This document shows positions 14,901 through 29,175 of a stretch of 64,000 bases of DNA, piece by piece. Within the stretch, counting starts at the first letter, position 1; each line of letters opens with the position of its first letter. Location: the NCBI GenBank assembly GCA_037975125.1, contig CM075857.1, positions 47,931,172 to 47,995,171 on the forward strand, written 5' to 3'. Position numbers and translations under genes: made by a program. Below the pieces are notes generated by a model. It was not told the DNA's origin, did no database searches, and saw only the letters and a program-made list of their open reading frames with translations. The DNA comes from Latrodectus hesperus. Its lineage: Eukaryota > Arthropoda > Arachnida > Araneae > Theridiidae.

Positions 14901-17137
14901 CAAATATCGGAAAAGACAAATTTCTAGAAGACTTTATCACAGATTATAACAATTGAAAAAGAATAAAATTTTTTTGACAATATTTGAGATACTTTAGAGG
15001 ATAAATAGCAATAGCAATTCACAATTATTGGCAATAGTAATTCACAATTTTAGACATACATGTAAAACGCAAGTAAAGCTTCAGATAAAAATTTTTCTGA
15101 AACTTTAAATGCGTTTGTAAAATTTTCTGTACAAGTAATATCTAAGGATGTCTGCAATTATGCAATTACTTATGTTTATATAAAATTGTATGCCAAATAC
15201 TTATTAATTATAACTGAAAAACATAATGAGAAAAATCAAATAGCTGAATTAAAATTATGCATATAGATTTCAATGTGAAATAATATTCAGTTTACTTTAA
15301 AAAAAGCATACATCATTTTAGTTTCCTCTTTCAATTACTGAGTTACTAACTTAAAGTTCAGAAATTTTGATGGATATTGATTAAAAAATGTCATGGATCA
15401 GTAAATTGCTTTTATCCATTAAGCTGCAATATTTTCTGAAAAACCTAACTTATTTTGATTAAAAATTTCTTTTTGAATTTTCAATTGTTTGTAACTATTA
15501 ATAGAGAAATTTAAATATGTAATGACTTTTTTCTAGATAATTCTTAAATAAAGATATTTTACCTTATATGTAAAATTTTTATAAAATTAAAATTTCTAAC
15601 TCTCTCAACGACTTCCATACCAATTAATTAGTTTGAAATGTTTCCCACTTCAATCTGATTTTCTAGGATTTAAGTAAAAAGATGTTCACCATGTATGGAA
15701 AAATAATGGAAAAGAGATTATTTTCAGATTCAAACTCTAAGAAATATTAATTTGTCATTTACGAAAAATTGTGCTGTTCAAAAATTCTTAAAAAGAAATA
15801 CTTCTTGGAAGCGTGAATTTTATCCAATAAAACTCAATGGAATTAATAAATCAAGCATTCAATCACACATGAAAAATTAATTTAAAGAAGTTAATTTTTT
15901 GCTAAAGCTTATAACGTAAAAATGTGTAAGAGTGAAATATTAATGTCATTATCACTGTATTGGAGTTAGAAATAAAGAAGCTTTTAATTTTCTGTACATT
16001 TGAAATAATTTTACTGAATATAGTAAAATAATGCTTAATGAATTTAAATTTTGTTTTAAATTAGAATAATAATTCAAATATCATTCTGCATTGGAATTTT
16101 TTTTTGTTCAATTAATTTTCTTGAATAATGTATGCCTGAACAAATGAACAATGTTTTTAATGAATTAAAATAAAATTTTTAAATTGCTAATAAATATATT
16201 ACAGCAAAAACTTTGATTCACGTTGTGAAATCCTACTTCATATATATATTATCTAAAAATAAAAAGTATGAAATAGTTTCAACCTCATAGCACACTTTTT
16301 TACTAGATAATTTTATCAGCTCATTAATTTTCTGGTGTAGTAAGTGAGTATTCAGGTACATGCATTGCTTTGTTCATGTTTTATTTTAGAAATATTTTGT
16401 ATACAAATTTCAAATTATATGAGAAAATTTTATAATTTAATAGCATAATATTTCATAAGCAATAATATTTAAAATGCATGTTAAAGTGAAAAAATATCTT
16501 ATGTGAAGTAAAGTTAACATTTTATATTTTTAAGAATACTTTTTATTACTGTTGTTGTTTCTAATCACAAATGGTGTAGAAAAACTAAATCATCTCCGTA
16601 AAACCAAAAATCTTTAGAAAGTTAAAAAAATAAAATAGGATTCTCCAAAACCTCGTTCACAGTAAAATTCACACAGTCAAGATTATGTCTCGGAGGGAGG
16701 CCTGATCAGCCTTGCACCAGTAACATTGAGAATACTTGAAAGTATTAATTATTGTTTTTATTATTCTGCATTTATATATTTTTCACAATAATGAATTTTG
16801 AATCGTATTACAGTATCAAAAATTTCTAAAATGATACATTTTTGTAATATTAAAAGTTCTTTAATTTGATGCATCAATTAAGCATCAACTATCACTGAAT
16901 AATGATCATAATGTATTTTCAAATTTCTCATAATTCTTACTCATACATATTCAAAATAAACCATGCCTTTCAAATAAATTTATATCTTGTAAAAAGAAAT
17001 TATTGTTTCGAATAAATATCAGTACAAGTTTTAATTTATCGAAAGCTATAAAAATGTTAATTCAGATTGTGGAAGTTGTTTGAGTATTGTGCGTAAAAGT
17101 TAAGGAAATTTTAACTACCTATATATTTAGAAATAAA
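11996..17137. other. Long AT-rich noncoding stretch
   Basis: About 5 kb with no recognisable exon, RNA gene or transposon protein. The 98-codon open frame at 12580-12876 is Phe/Tyr/Asn-rich, as expected from AT-rich noncoding DNA. A GC-richer spot near 16685-16735 (GGAGGGAGGCCTGATCAG) is unassigned. Confidence 0.55.
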
Positions 17138-17345
17138 GGCACCTATAGCGTAATGGACAGCTTAATAACCTAAGTTTGCTGTTAAGCAATATGCCTGTGT
17201 TGCAATTGAACATGGAAAACTCCCGAGCATCCACATTAACAAACGTGGATGCAGAAGTCCGAAGAGTTACATTCAATTCCAGTTGTTCAACAGTAGCCGA
17301 GACCTAACTTAGTGCTACAAAATTTGGGACCTATATCACATAAAC
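17138..17345 (+). repeat. Degenerate tRNA-derived SINE
   Basis: GGCACCTATAGCGTAATGG resembles the 5' end and A box of a tRNA-derived head. A weak B-box-like GTTGCAATTG lies about 50 bases on. The body has GGAAAACTCCCGAGCATCC. A related GGAAAACTCCCAAGC block occurs in reverse near 39955, suggesting a shared SINE core. Confidence 0.45.
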
Positions 17346-18415
17346 TAGGCATGCTGTACTCTAGGTATTGCTTTAGAAAAAAATGACTTAAAATGTTAAA
17401 ATGCATGGAATAAAGGTTTCAACATAAACACGGCACTAGTTTATATCATGATTGGTATCACCATGCATAACATCGTCCCAAAATTTTCTCTTCGGACTTA
17501 TGTAAGACATTTCAGTTTAAAATTTACATAAAGCGTAAAAAATGCCTTCAAATGTACAATGTTAAATATGATTTAATTAAAATACTTTGAAATTTACCAG
17601 CTGCTTCAAATGATAACTATTTTATTTTCTATCACGACTGTAGCTGTTATTTAAAAAATATCTCAATCTTTTAATCAATTACTCATAGATTATGATCCTC
17701 CCATATCGTAACTATTATAATTATTGTATACAATTCATTACTTGAATCTTTCAGTTAAAATGAGGATTTTTTAAAAAAGTTATGTTAACTATTACTTTAT
17801 TATATAACTGACCATTTATATAATAATTTACAAAATTAAATAATATTTTAAATATGTGTTATTTTTTTAATCTTTTAGCCAAATACTTTGACTAAAATTT
17901 AGTGTATTTTCTTGCCGTTAACTGTCGCTCAGCATCCTAGATATGCGTCAACATTACTAATTTATTCAAATAATTTGATTCATAAATCAGTTAGTTTTAC
18001 ATGTTTATTGTTTTCGTATTTAAATTTTGAAATTCATATGTAAATCCTTATCGATTGTACAAATCTCTTTTTCAATATTTGTTAAGTTGTCTAAAATATT
18101 TAAGCGAATATTGTATTGCATGTAATTGTTAATTTAATCAATTTGTTTAAACTAAAAAATAGTTTGTATAATTAAGACAACTATTTTATGTCCTTTCAAA
18201 TACCTCTTACGCGATTCAAACTATTTACGTATAATTTTTTATTAAAATACATTATCTGTTCTAGACTGCTTGTTCTCAATAATTTTATTGAAAACACATA
18301 ACCGCGACAAGTTATATAATCAAATACTCTACACGTAACTATATAGTAACTTAACGTTAATTTTAGGGAATATTTTATTGTCAGAGTGAAGTTTTGTTAG
18401 GATAGCATATGCAAT
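17346..18415. other. AT-rich noncoding DNA, nothing recognised
   Basis: No supported features. Confidence 0.6.
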
Positions 18416-18425
18416 TTATATATAC

Positions 18426-18522
<97 letters not shown>

Positions 18523-18524
18523 AT
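18416..18524. repeat. (TA)n microsatellite
   Basis: TA array of about 100 bp with one CG interruption near 18425 and a phase slip near 18511. Confidence 0.95.
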
Positions 18525-18779
18525 AAAGAGATATTAAATTTATAATAAGAACTTGTATTCTGAAGTCTGTAACAGCATATAGGATCGTTTTCTATTTGAA
18601 ATTGGAGCCATCATACCAAACAACTAGTGTATTCTAGAACAGCATATCTTGTATTTTGATGCACTATCAATAAACTTTATATCGGAATTGTCTGTAGTGT
18701 TGAAAAGATTTTACACAGTTCGAATAATTAATAATATACATAGAAAAATATTATAATTCGAGATACTGTAGCTTCTGCT

Positions 18780-19450
18780 AACATGTCTTCAGCTGTGCAA
18801 TCCCTTTGGGGTAAAACTCGGAGATTTTATAAGCAATGGAACCCATGAATATTTGCAGCATGTCTGCTTCATTGGTGAAGGATTTTCTAAGAAGATGATT
18901 GTGTAGGAAATGTGGAAGCAGTGGTAATCTGATGGTACAAGGTCAAGTGAATAAGGAGGATCCCACCCATGTGACATGCGGAATAGCATTATCAGCCAAG
19001 AACATTGCTATCTTGTGATTAACCAGTGCTGGCTACTTCTGTTGCAATACCTGTTGCACACGTTCCAATTGTTGTGAATAAAGGTCCGCAGTGACCTTTT
19101 AGCCTGTTGTTAGTAGTTTATAGAGAACCACTTGAAGACTAGTCCACCAGATACCAATTTCTACACAGAGGGATAAATCTCTCGATCTGAGTTTATGAAA
19201 CTAACGTTTTGTCGCATGTTCATTCACAGCATTGTTCCCAAGCGCTTGATGTATTCGGTGATTTAATGCAGCAACTTAAAAGCCCATTTTGAAGTCGTAA
19301 AGGAAATAACACCGAAAGTGCTTTTAAACATGCTCAATTCGCTTCACTCCTGAACGAGTTACGACTGATGAATATGCGCTGTGGGCCTGCTTTTAAAACG
19401 ATTGATATTCCAACTCTTGACTGACCGGTGCCTCAACCATGTCCTATACT
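18780..19450 (-). pseudogene. Degenerate mariner-type transposase
   Basis: On the minus strand the fragment PPYSLDLVPSDYHCF matches the mariner catalytic block PHPPYSPDLxPSDYHLF, which contains the third catalytic Asp of the DDD triad. Upstream in other frames are pieces resembling the mariner stretches around KxxLCVxWxxxGxxxYELL, ADLYSQQLERV and an NA(I)PHV block before the SPDL motif. Several frameshifts and stops break it, so it cannot encode an active enzyme. Typical mariner transposases have about 345 residues; about 200 are traceable here. TIRs were not located. Confidence 0.8.
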
Positions 19451-22400
19451 AACCGGCATGCTTATTCTCATTTCTTACAATGACAAGACATTTCTTTTTT
19501 ACCTTTTCAGTAAATTTTCCTGAGAAGTAAAAAAGGGTGTTTCGAAATAAAGTTTGGAAGTAAAAAATTAGTCGTTTCAACAAAAAGTTTTTTATAAAAT
19601 TTCATTTTTCAATATTCATTTAGTCTGTACATAATTTCAATATTTTCTACAATAAAAACTGGATACCAGTACATGAATATTGATTTTCTTTTTAGAAAGT
19701 GAAATTACTTTGGAAAACAATTTTGCAGCGAGAAATAGATACATCTAATCTAGAGATGTGAAATGAAGAATTTGTTAGGAAACCATATTCTATAAGTAAT
19801 TTATTATTTGTATTCTGCAATCTGTACCAGGTTTGGCAATTAAACATACATCATTTTTCTCCCATTGCATAATATAATTAGTTTGAAAACTAATATTTTT
19901 TCAGAGATATTATCCGAATATCATGATTAGTTTAATGCAAGAATATGATAAACATGTGCATTGAAATGTAAACCTCAGTTTTATTTAGAACAAACCGTCA
20001 TAATATTGATTGCGTCATTTATGTAAAAATTAAAGGTTTGCAGGAACTGAAAGGAAAAATCTGACAAAAATTAATAAGGAAAGGTTATATTATCAAACAT
20101 TTGTGCTACATAAGTTAAATGTTTGATAATTAAACTATGAAAATCCATCTAATACAGATAAAAACAAAATATGAACAACTTTTTCTCTCCTAGAAAATGA
20201 TAAAGATCAGACAAAATGAAATTTATATTTTAAATTAATTCTAGCACTTTTAAAATACATTTTTTATTTTTCTCAAATTTGAAAACGATTGACTTAAATG
20301 CTAGAAAATTTTCAATAAAATAATAATAATATTTTTTCACTAAGATCACATTTTAAACTTTATTTACTATGAAATGTATTATGGAAATTATTCCAGTTAT
20401 AGTAAAGTTACGTTATACATTTTATACTAATCTCTTTCAGAAGCAATATTTTGGTTGAAATCGCGAGCAATAAATGACAAATGGAAAATTTTCAGTCGAT
20501 GTATGTGAAAGAAATGTAAAATATGTATGTGTCACTGCATTCGGTGAATGGAGAACGTAATCGAAGAAAAAAATATTCTCATCATTTTTTGAATTCCAAC
20601 TACATTTCGATTTTTGAAAGAAATTGGAATTGTAGGACATTTTAAGAAGCTTGTTATGAATGTTATCAGAAAAGTACTTTATTTTCTGCTATCATTCTAA
20701 GTTCGTAAACTATTTCAATGGAAAGAAAATTTTAGTTAAACATTTTGTTTTTCATCAGAACAAATAATTTGATTTATTACCGTTGCCAGCAAATTTATAT
20801 AATATTTTTATTATTGCCGTTAAAACCAAATATTTCAAATTAAAAATTTATATCATGTGTTTCAGAATTTTCAAGGTTATATACATTTAAATTTTTTGTA
20901 TGCTTTTAATTTTTCTTTCATGTTAAGGTAGTTAAATTTAAATCATTTTTTAACTTTCATATGATATGATTTTGAGTATTTTATTTCAAATAATAAGGCT
21001 AATAAAAATTCTCAAATTGAAAACGAGCAAATTAAATTTTATGACAATTAAAAGTTAATTAAAAGCAAATTAAAAATTAAAAAAACAAATTAAAAGTTGA
21101 AAATTAAATTAAATTTAAATATTGCATTTAATAATATTAAAAAAATTGAAATATTTGCATTCTTCTGTAATAAGAGTTTACTATTCCCTCTTAAAAATCA
21201 CAAACAACAATCATATACAAATTTTATTTTAAATTTTACATTCAAGTCTCCCACAGAAAGGACGTATAACAAACATAATGAAATTCATATACATCAATAG
21301 CTTATATTTTATGGAAATTATCTCGGAAACTTAAAGAAATGATGCCAAAGAATTCTGACTCTAATTTAATTAATAAAATTTATCGAACTATATTCATATG
21401 GGCGACAAATTAAACATGTAAAACATTCAACTTGAAATCTTAGTTACTATACGAATTGTTATACCTACACTTAAATATTATTTTTTATTTATTATCATTT
21501 TTGTAATGACAAAATTTTAAGAACTTTGATTAGATATTCAGATAGTTTATAATGATACATAAGTTGAAAACAGTTGATATGCTTTTATTTTGTGTCAACT
21601 TAGATTGCATTTATACATTCCTGTTTTTTTCTGCTACATAGCCCTGTTTCGGAATTTGCCTTTCTAATGTATAGATACGAAATATTCTAACGTCAAACAA
21701 TTAGTAAAATAGCAAACTGGATTGCATTTTCAGTTTGGATCAATGTTTATCTTATAAATTCGATTGCAAATTCTTATTAATGAAAGCGTTTCACTTTTTT
21801 AATTCTGATCACATTGAGGATCATATGTATAATTCCATTCAAAGATGGTATACATTTTATCACTTGCACAAATTGTTAACTATACGCGCATATAAAATTT
21901 CAAATTTACGTTCATATGAAATTCAAAGTTACGACTCGCTTTTTCTTCGATGATTTTATTTTTCGTTATTGTCTATATTTGATTACAAATTGACATGCTG
22001 AACTAAGAAAAAATATCCTTTCATTTTTATACACAATTTTGTTAACATTTCGTAAAACTAATTGACTTATTTAATTAATTTCTCAAACCTGTACTTGAAT
22101 AAACTGAACTTATTTTCAATTTTAGGGAATTTTGTTTTTCGGTTGTATTCTATCAAATAGTTCAGTAAAGAAAGATTTATATTCTTTTGTATCATTCTAT
22201 ATAGATTATTTTTATAAGTTAATATTTATAATCTGGAGATTGAAATTTAATATATGATACAGTGTTATGGTTTAATATGTATGATCCATTTATATAGTGA
22301 TGCACATGCACAAAAACGTCTTTATAATTATTAATTTCTGACAAGTTTATGACAGAAAGTTTACTGTAGTATTCCTAATAAGTTGTTTTAAATAAACTAA

Positions 22401-23890
22401 TTATTTTTTATTAGTTTATATATTCATATTGTTTCTAATAATACAATAATAGAATAAGAGAACAGTTTAAGTTAAAATATAATTGATTCAAATCTTCAAA
22501 TATGGTATGCAAACATAATTAAATATTTTATAGTAATTTTCTGTCAACTTTATATCTTTTCAGAAATATTATATGTGAAATTTTAATTTTGTAAGTAAAT
22601 TCTTCGTAATTAATATTTAATAAACTGTTATTAAAAATAATAATTATTATTAATAATATTATTATAATATAGGCATTGATATTATAATATGCTGTACATA
22701 AGGATGTTTTTTAGTATGAGATGAATAAGGTTATTATTTCAAAATTTGCTCATTGTTACTTTTGATATGTGTAATAATTTGTATCTCCTGGATTTATACT
22801 GTAGTTTTTATTACAACTTTCATTATCATTCTCACCTAAAATAAATTGCCTACTTATATATCTTAAAGAATTTTTATATATAAATCTCATTTATGATAGA
22901 AATGATAACTCTACCACTTACTCTTATTTGGAAACAATTGGGTTTATTTTGTATTTGAATTTGCGTGTATTATTATTCCTTCAAGTGTTTCGCATAAAAT
23001 TAACGGTAGAAGAGATACAGGAAATCAAAAATTTCTCCTGATGCTAGTTTAAATTTAATAATTTTACTATGTGAAATAATATTTTTTTATAAATTGTTTA
23101 TAAAAATACCTAAATTATATGTATTAAGTATAAATTGTTATTTTAGTATCTATAAATTCCTTTTAAAATGAATGATGATTCTCATTTTTAAATAACGTTG
23201 GAATATGTTGAAACTGCGAGAATATATCTAAAAGTATTTTTTTCTTCTTAAATAATCATGAAAATGTTGAATATTTTTTACGTAATAATTTTTTATGAAG
23301 ATACATTTTCAATTCCTATAAACAATAGCAAAAAGTCATAAAGTGCCTTGTTATTTTGTTTTTATTTTCATATCATAATGTTATAACTCTATTAAAACAT
23401 AAGTGTAACTTTTATGTATAGAAAATGTAATAAATTGAGGATAAAAAATGTAATCATTTTGTAAAATGAAGAGAATATCTAATGTCTTTTCCAGAATATA
23501 TTGAGAAAACATTTTTAAATATTCCTCTTTAGGTTTAGAAACAAGTTTACAAAATCATAAATTTTTTCAAACTGTGAAATTTACATAATATTTATATATG
23601 CTTACAAACTCTCAAATATTACAAAAAATAATGATAATATCTGATTATTTCTGTATTATGATTGGTGGCTAAAAGAAAAATATATATCTGAAAATTTTTT
23701 GTAAAACTGCTAAGTTTTGTAACATTTTTGAAAGATTTGTATAACAAAATAAGTGCATATTTGAAACAGAAAATAGTTTTTAAAATGCTAAAAATCCTAA
23801 AGTATTGGCTTATTCCAAAATCACAAATTGTTTCTAAAATCTGATTAGGTAAACATCGCAAATAATATTCCATTTATTATATGCCATATT
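19451..23890. other. Long AT-rich noncoding stretch
   Basis: No supported gene. Open frames up to 84 codons (for example 23619-23873, minus) are AT-composition artefacts. One small hairpin at 20089-20130 is listed separately. Confidence 0.55.
20089..20130. repeat. 14-bp perfect inverted repeat
   Basis: ATTATCAAACATTT (20089-20102) and its complement AAATGTTTGATAAT (20117-20130), separated by 14 bases. Confidence 0.8.
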
Positions 23891-23899
23891 ATTGATGTT

Positions 23900-24270
23900 G
23901 TTGCTTATGACATTTGGACAAGACAAGCTCGCTAGCCGACGGCTATGTGAATTTAAGTCAGTAAGGTTCGTCTTTCGTTTCTACGATGAAGGTGAAAGTA
24001 CAACTTTGCTCAAATACTTCTCCGATAGACGACACCACCAGTGGATCCACTCCCTTAATTTTGGCATTGATCTGGAGGGGAAGAAATTTTCTCCAGACCA
24101 TTACATCCATGGTAACTGCTGAACGACCGGTTCCAGGACTTTGGATTCCAAAGATTTAACAAGCATGTTTATCGCATGCACTCGGTGTGGCTTTGGCGGC
24201 ATTGAAAATCGAACCTCGCCCTACCGAAAGGAATGCCGATGCTCTAACCCCTAACCTACCATGGATAGCC
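23900..24270 (-). repeat. tRNA-derived SINE
   Basis: Read on the minus strand from about 24270: GGTAGGTTAGGGGTTAGAGC resembles an A box, and GGTTCGATTTTC about 40 bases later is a near-consensus B box. The two are spaced as in a tRNA promoter. The GC-rich body continues to about 23900, far above local GC. A plus-strand 76-codon open frame across it is spurious. No clear poly-A tail or TSD was fixed. Confidence 0.7.
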
Positions 24271-26879
24271 TTATATTCTACTTACTGTATTTAATACATC
24301 TGTGATATACTAAATTTAATTACCAATATTTTCCTACACTGATTTTAAGAAAAATTAAGGTTTCGTTTCTAATCTTTGTCTATGTCCATTTATTTTAGAA
24401 TTAGGTTTCAGTAAGAAATAACATTCAAAGAATTAAGAGTTATAAGCTGAAACTGTGTCACAGATCTGTTACATTGCACTTTTTTAAATTATTTTTGACA
24501 TTGTTGAATTCTGTATCATAAATACCTTTAACTTTTCACTTTATCTCAGATACGTATGAAAGGTTGCCCAATCCACTTGAAATTTCATAATTATTTCACA
24601 GAATAAAATTTCTAGATTTTCTCATTCAACAAATTATTTTAAATGTTTTTCTCATTTCTATGTAATGTATGTTTTTTTCAAATTTTTATTTTCTAAATAA
24701 AAGTACAAGTTAATGTTTTCGGTTCTATTTTGTAAAATTTTCTTGAATAATAAATACTAAATTTAAATAAGTGTAATAAAACTGAAATTAAATAACTTTC
24801 AAAAAGAAAATTGAGAAAAATCAACTAGTTGCTTGTTATTTCAACTTGTTACAAAATAAGTATATTTTAATTTTCAATATAATGATAAAAATTTATTATT
24901 AACTATTAAAAAAATTATAAAAGTGTTTCACAACCAAAGTGCTTAAACCTAATTAAATGAGTCTTTTATAGTTCGAGATAACATATAAATATTGCTATAT
25001 ACTGCATCATTATGTTTAATAAAGTTAACCCTGTCGAGCGAACCCATTCGCAGTAAGGATGAATCCACTTAAGTATTTTACTTAACATTTAAAAATACTT
25101 AATCAAGTGAGAAAAACATTTGTTTTGAATTTTGAGAACAATATTTGATTAGATTACTAGATGCAAGTCTTACACCTGGTGAGTGAAATCACTTTTAAAC
25201 CCAATTATGACTGTAAAAAACTTGAAATTATTTTCAGTATTTTTTGATGGAGTGATATTCATGTTTAAGTAGCATACAATTTCAATTTATAGATGATATT
25301 ATTTAAATTTTCCCGGAGCTTTTTATTGCTCATGAGCTGGTCTCATTATACCGCTTATACTTCCTTAAGCACTCATAATGTTGCAACTGCAAAATTGAGT
25401 ATGGTAGATTTGATGAAAATTATATAATTAATTTAAAAAGCAATAAAAGACTACATATCTGCTAATGGAAAGATTGATTGATTTTGGTTTAACACGGAAT
25501 TTACTGAAAGAGAACATTTCTGTGAATGTCAGACATTTTTGCCCTATCATTGGTAGAAGGCATTGATATTAGTATCATTTTTTTTATAATTAATATAAAT
25601 GATTTATTTGTATGCTTTCTTAGTTTTAAAAGTTATTTTTATAATTGGAAAGAGAGCAACTGCTAAGAATAATAAATACAAAAATATTAAAATTCTATCA
25701 GAATCTCTTTTTTCAGATGTTGCTAATTTTAATGATGTGCTACAAACAATTTTCTAAGTTATTCGTAAATTAAAACATGTAAATTCGTAAATTAAAAAAT
25801 AAAATGTTTCTTTAATTTATTATTCAAGATAATCTCAAGAGGTATGAAAATGTTATTAGATTTGTAGCACTTTCTGTCAATATACTAGTGTTAAAAATTA
25901 AGAGAATAAGGAATTAATATGATGAATGCTTTTGCAAATATTTTTGTTGTGGTACATTTAGAATCAGCATAAAATATATTTAAGAATTTTATGATTCTTA
26001 CTCTTGAGATCTATGGAATTTTAATCTGACTTATATTTCTGTAATTTATCTATTACCAATGAAATATTTCCTTGTACTATTACATTCGGTACATATTTGT
26101 CAGATTTTATGGCTTTGTTGAGCCGTTCTTCGGTCATTTGCTCCCTTTTCAATTGATTATTAAGCAGTCAGAGTGATCATTTGAATCGTACTTAAAAACT
26201 ATGTAAATAATGAAATAAATATACTTATCTGCTTTCAATAAAAATTCCATAAACACAGTGAGTAGGTTACACACCTTTTATATTTTATGTAATTTTTTAG
26301 TGAGAGCATTTTGAGAATAAATTATTCAATGTTATTAAATCAGCTAATGACTTTTGCTGAATGAAATTAAAATAAATATAATATTTTCAAGAATATTTTA
26401 TGATTAATAAGATTTATATAATAAAAAAATTAGCTGTATTTTTATTAATCTATATCTTATTTTCTCACTTTAAATTTCTTTTTTACTTAAAGTAATTACA
26501 AATGTGAAATGTTTATTGAAATGAATTAAACATGACTATAAATAATCCACAGGAAACGAAGAAAACAATGTTTCTTTTTGTAAAATATCAAAATATATAA
26601 AATTTACAACAATAATTTGAATAAATATGAGACAATTTAATTTTTCGCATGTATAATAAAGGAATTCATTATTGTGACGCGCTTTTAGTTTATGATATCG
26701 TTTTTTCTCATTACTAAATTTTCCCATTATTTATTTACTAACTTTATATATGAAATAAAAGCACTCATTAAAGCTTGTTTATAATTCTAAAAACTTCAAA
26801 TTACTTATATTATATATTCTCTTAAATGAATATATGAACTTAATAATTTATAAACAACCCAATGATTAAAATAGTTTAA
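24271..26879. other. AT-rich noncoding DNA, nothing recognised
   Basis: No supported features. Confidence 0.6.
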
Positions 26880-27480
26880 ACTATTTATTTATTTATTACA
26901 AATACCAAGAAATGTATCTATGACTCCATTATTTCTCTAACCTTCCAATATTTCTGAACCCTATGGTTTAAAAATAAAAGTGCTGAGCACGAGTCGAGCT
27001 GAATAGCATCAAAAATTTGATGCTGTCTACACAGAGTACATATGGGGGAGTCACAAAGTCCAAATCTATGTAAATATGTGGGCAAGCAGTCATGGCCAGT
27101 AGTCAGGCGGAAGAGAGCCACAGCTGAACTTCTAGGGAAATCAAGATTGGACTGTGTGTCCTTAAGCAGCTGCCTCGCTTGAGCTTAGATATGTTTTAGT
27201 AGACATCTACGCGCGGAAGAAATGTTTACTGTTTTATCTTGGAGGCATATCTTCTTCTTATCAGGAGTTTCACTGAAGGAAAAGAGAGGCTTTTCAAAGC
27301 TCTCTGGAGGATCCTTGCACCCTTTTTGGCCAAAACGTCAGCAGCCTCGTTCTCAGGAATCCGGCAGTGAGCTGGGATCCACTGGAAAACAACAGAGATG
27401 GATGTTGATAGCGCTCTGCACTCCAATAAATGGGTATTATCAGTATATTGCCTGTTTGCAAGCGAATGAAGAGCAGACTT
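26880..27480 (-). pseudogene. 5'-truncated non-LTR retrotransposon 3' end (RNase H region)
   Basis: On the minus strand, about 27226-27426 encodes VVFQWIPAHCRIPENEAADVLA, broken by no stop across this part. It corresponds to the RNase H WxPxHxGIxGNExADxLAK motif of Jockey/I-type elements, with R in place of the usual G after HC. Downstream, 26918-27121 encodes FRLTTGHDCLPTYLHRFGL and a CTLCR cysteine block, the typical zinc-knuckle-like C-terminus of these ORF2 proteins. The two pieces are in different frames with stops between. The element ends in a short TAA/TAAA-rich repeat (26882-26899), as expected for the 3' tail. The RT and endonuclease are absent, consistent with 5' truncation. Confidence 0.85.
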
Positions 27481-27624
27481 TCACACACATATATGTGTAT
27501 TTTAAACAATATAGATTTTTAAACCTCAAGTTATTTTGATAGGAATAAAAATGTTATTAAAGATAGCAAATTATTTGATAATTTTTCGATTTCTCCATGA
27601 AAAATATTACCAATAATTAAGGAG

Positions 27625-27655
<31 letters not shown>
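27625..27655. repeat. Poly-A tract (31 bp)
   Basis: Uninterrupted A run on the plus strand. It could be the tail of a decayed plus-strand retroposon. No body with a tRNA head was recognised upstream, so it is called only as a homopolymer. Confidence 0.9.
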
Positions 27656-27656
<1 letters not shown>

Positions 27657-27961
27657 AGAATGGAAAAAATTATAATTTAACCGAAAATGGATGTCAAATA
27701 TAAATCTTGACCATCAAAAGTATATACGAGTTTAAAATAAATGGAAAAGTGCGAGTGATTTCGTTATTTCTACCTCAATAATTCTCATCAATTAAATTTT
27801 AAGTTAATAATCATCTTTTTATATTTAGAATAGCATTTTTAAAAATAATATTTTATTTTTAAATGATGAAATAAATTTGCAACATGATGAAACTGCTTAC
27901 TATTGATTTTTCTTTGCTACAAATACATTAAATACTAAATGAAGCAAAAAAGTATTAACTC

Positions 27962-28025
27962 TTAGACCATAGCTTAATGGACTGCCACTAGCTGACATTC
28001 ATGAAAGATACGATATCCTTGTATT
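27962..28025 (+). repeat. tRNA-like SINE head fragment
   Basis: GACCATAGCTTAATGGACTG resembles a pol III A box, and a degenerate B-box-like ACGATATCCTTG follows at about 28009. Only the head is recognisable. Confidence 0.35.
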
Positions 28026-28736
28026 GACGTGATAAAAGCCTTTTAATATAGTTTCTATATTTCACTGTAACGATATTTATATTCCTCTTGAGTAATAAAG
28101 CAGACACTTTTGTATTAAGATCTAATAATTTTATTTATTATAGTTCCTATTATAGCAATATGCATTTATAATGTTTGCCATTACATGTCAAGGTAATTTC
28201 TTAAAAAATTATTCATACATTTGGCATGGCTAAATTGTGCCAATATTAGACTTTTTCTTTTCTTTCTTTTCTGCAAATGGTTACATTTACAGTTTTAGTT
28301 TTAACATGTATTGTTTTTATTATAAGAAATTCGATATAAAATAAGTAGCTATTTATGCTATAAGTACACATAAATGTTTTTGAGATAGAAATATTTGAAT
28401 TAAAATGTCCTGGAATAAAAATATTTAGAAACTTGTTTGAAGGGATTATAAAATATCCTTACAGCAACCATGAACAGGACGATTCTCCATACCAAAAACT
28501 GTTAATGGAATTGCGTTAAAGTTTTCTAGAAGGAAAATGCTTAATATAAAATATTTAAGTTAAACATATCTTATACTCTGAAGCTTTATCTTCTCCAAAA
28601 TTTCTTTTTCTTTATAAAATATCTTTCTCTCTTATGTATTCCGTCTCTTATGTATTTCCATGCAGAGCCGTGAATAGTTTTGTACATATGTAACACACAT
28701 TCACAATCCACAAGTTATTAAATTTTTAAGACAAAA

Positions 28737-28945
28737 ATGATCATTTGCATTCAGCGTAAAATTGGGTATCCCTTATTTTGGCAAGATACTTGGAGATAAA
28801 TTTTAGTGACAAAATTTAGTTTTTGGTAACCCTATTCTTAGTTTAGCTTTGTGTAGTGGCAGCAGTCATCTTGTTAGTCACATCTTGGCGTCAAAAAATC
28901 ACCAAAAAACCAAGGGGTATCCGATTGTAAACTTTTACCGATTAT
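28737..28945 (-). mobile_element. MITE-like element with terminal inverted repeats
   Basis: The left end AATTGGGTATCCC (from 28750) and the complement of the right end, AATCGGATACCCC (to 28926), are similar inverted termini. Both continue into a TTTTGG-containing segment. The internal ACATCTTGGCGTCAAAAAATC and flanking GTAAACTTTTACC match, in inverted orientation, 9509-9605. About 180-200 bp, noncoding, non-autonomous. Confidence 0.65.
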
Positions 28946-29107
28946 TCTAAAAAACTGAAAAAAATAACATTTTCTTTTTGCTCAAATAATTTAACAAAAT
29001 TAGTTGTTCTAATATTAAAAATTAGTTTCTTATCATTTTATTGTCATGATGTTGTAATCGCTACTAGAAATTTACACTAGAAAAAATAAAATTACTCACT
29101 TCATGAC

Positions 29108-29175
29108 AAAAAAAAAAAAAAAAAAAGTAAGTAATTTCATTCTCTACCACTAAACTAGAGGCGCCAGTTTTCTTG
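29108..29175 (-). repeat. Poly-A/T tract with adjacent tRNA-like A-box fragment
   Basis: A 19-base A run (29108-29126). Read on the minus strand, GGCGCCTCTAGTTTAGTGG (29150-29172) resembles the 5' end and A box of a tRNA-derived head running toward the T run. No B box is visible. Possibly a deleted SINE. Confidence 0.35.
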
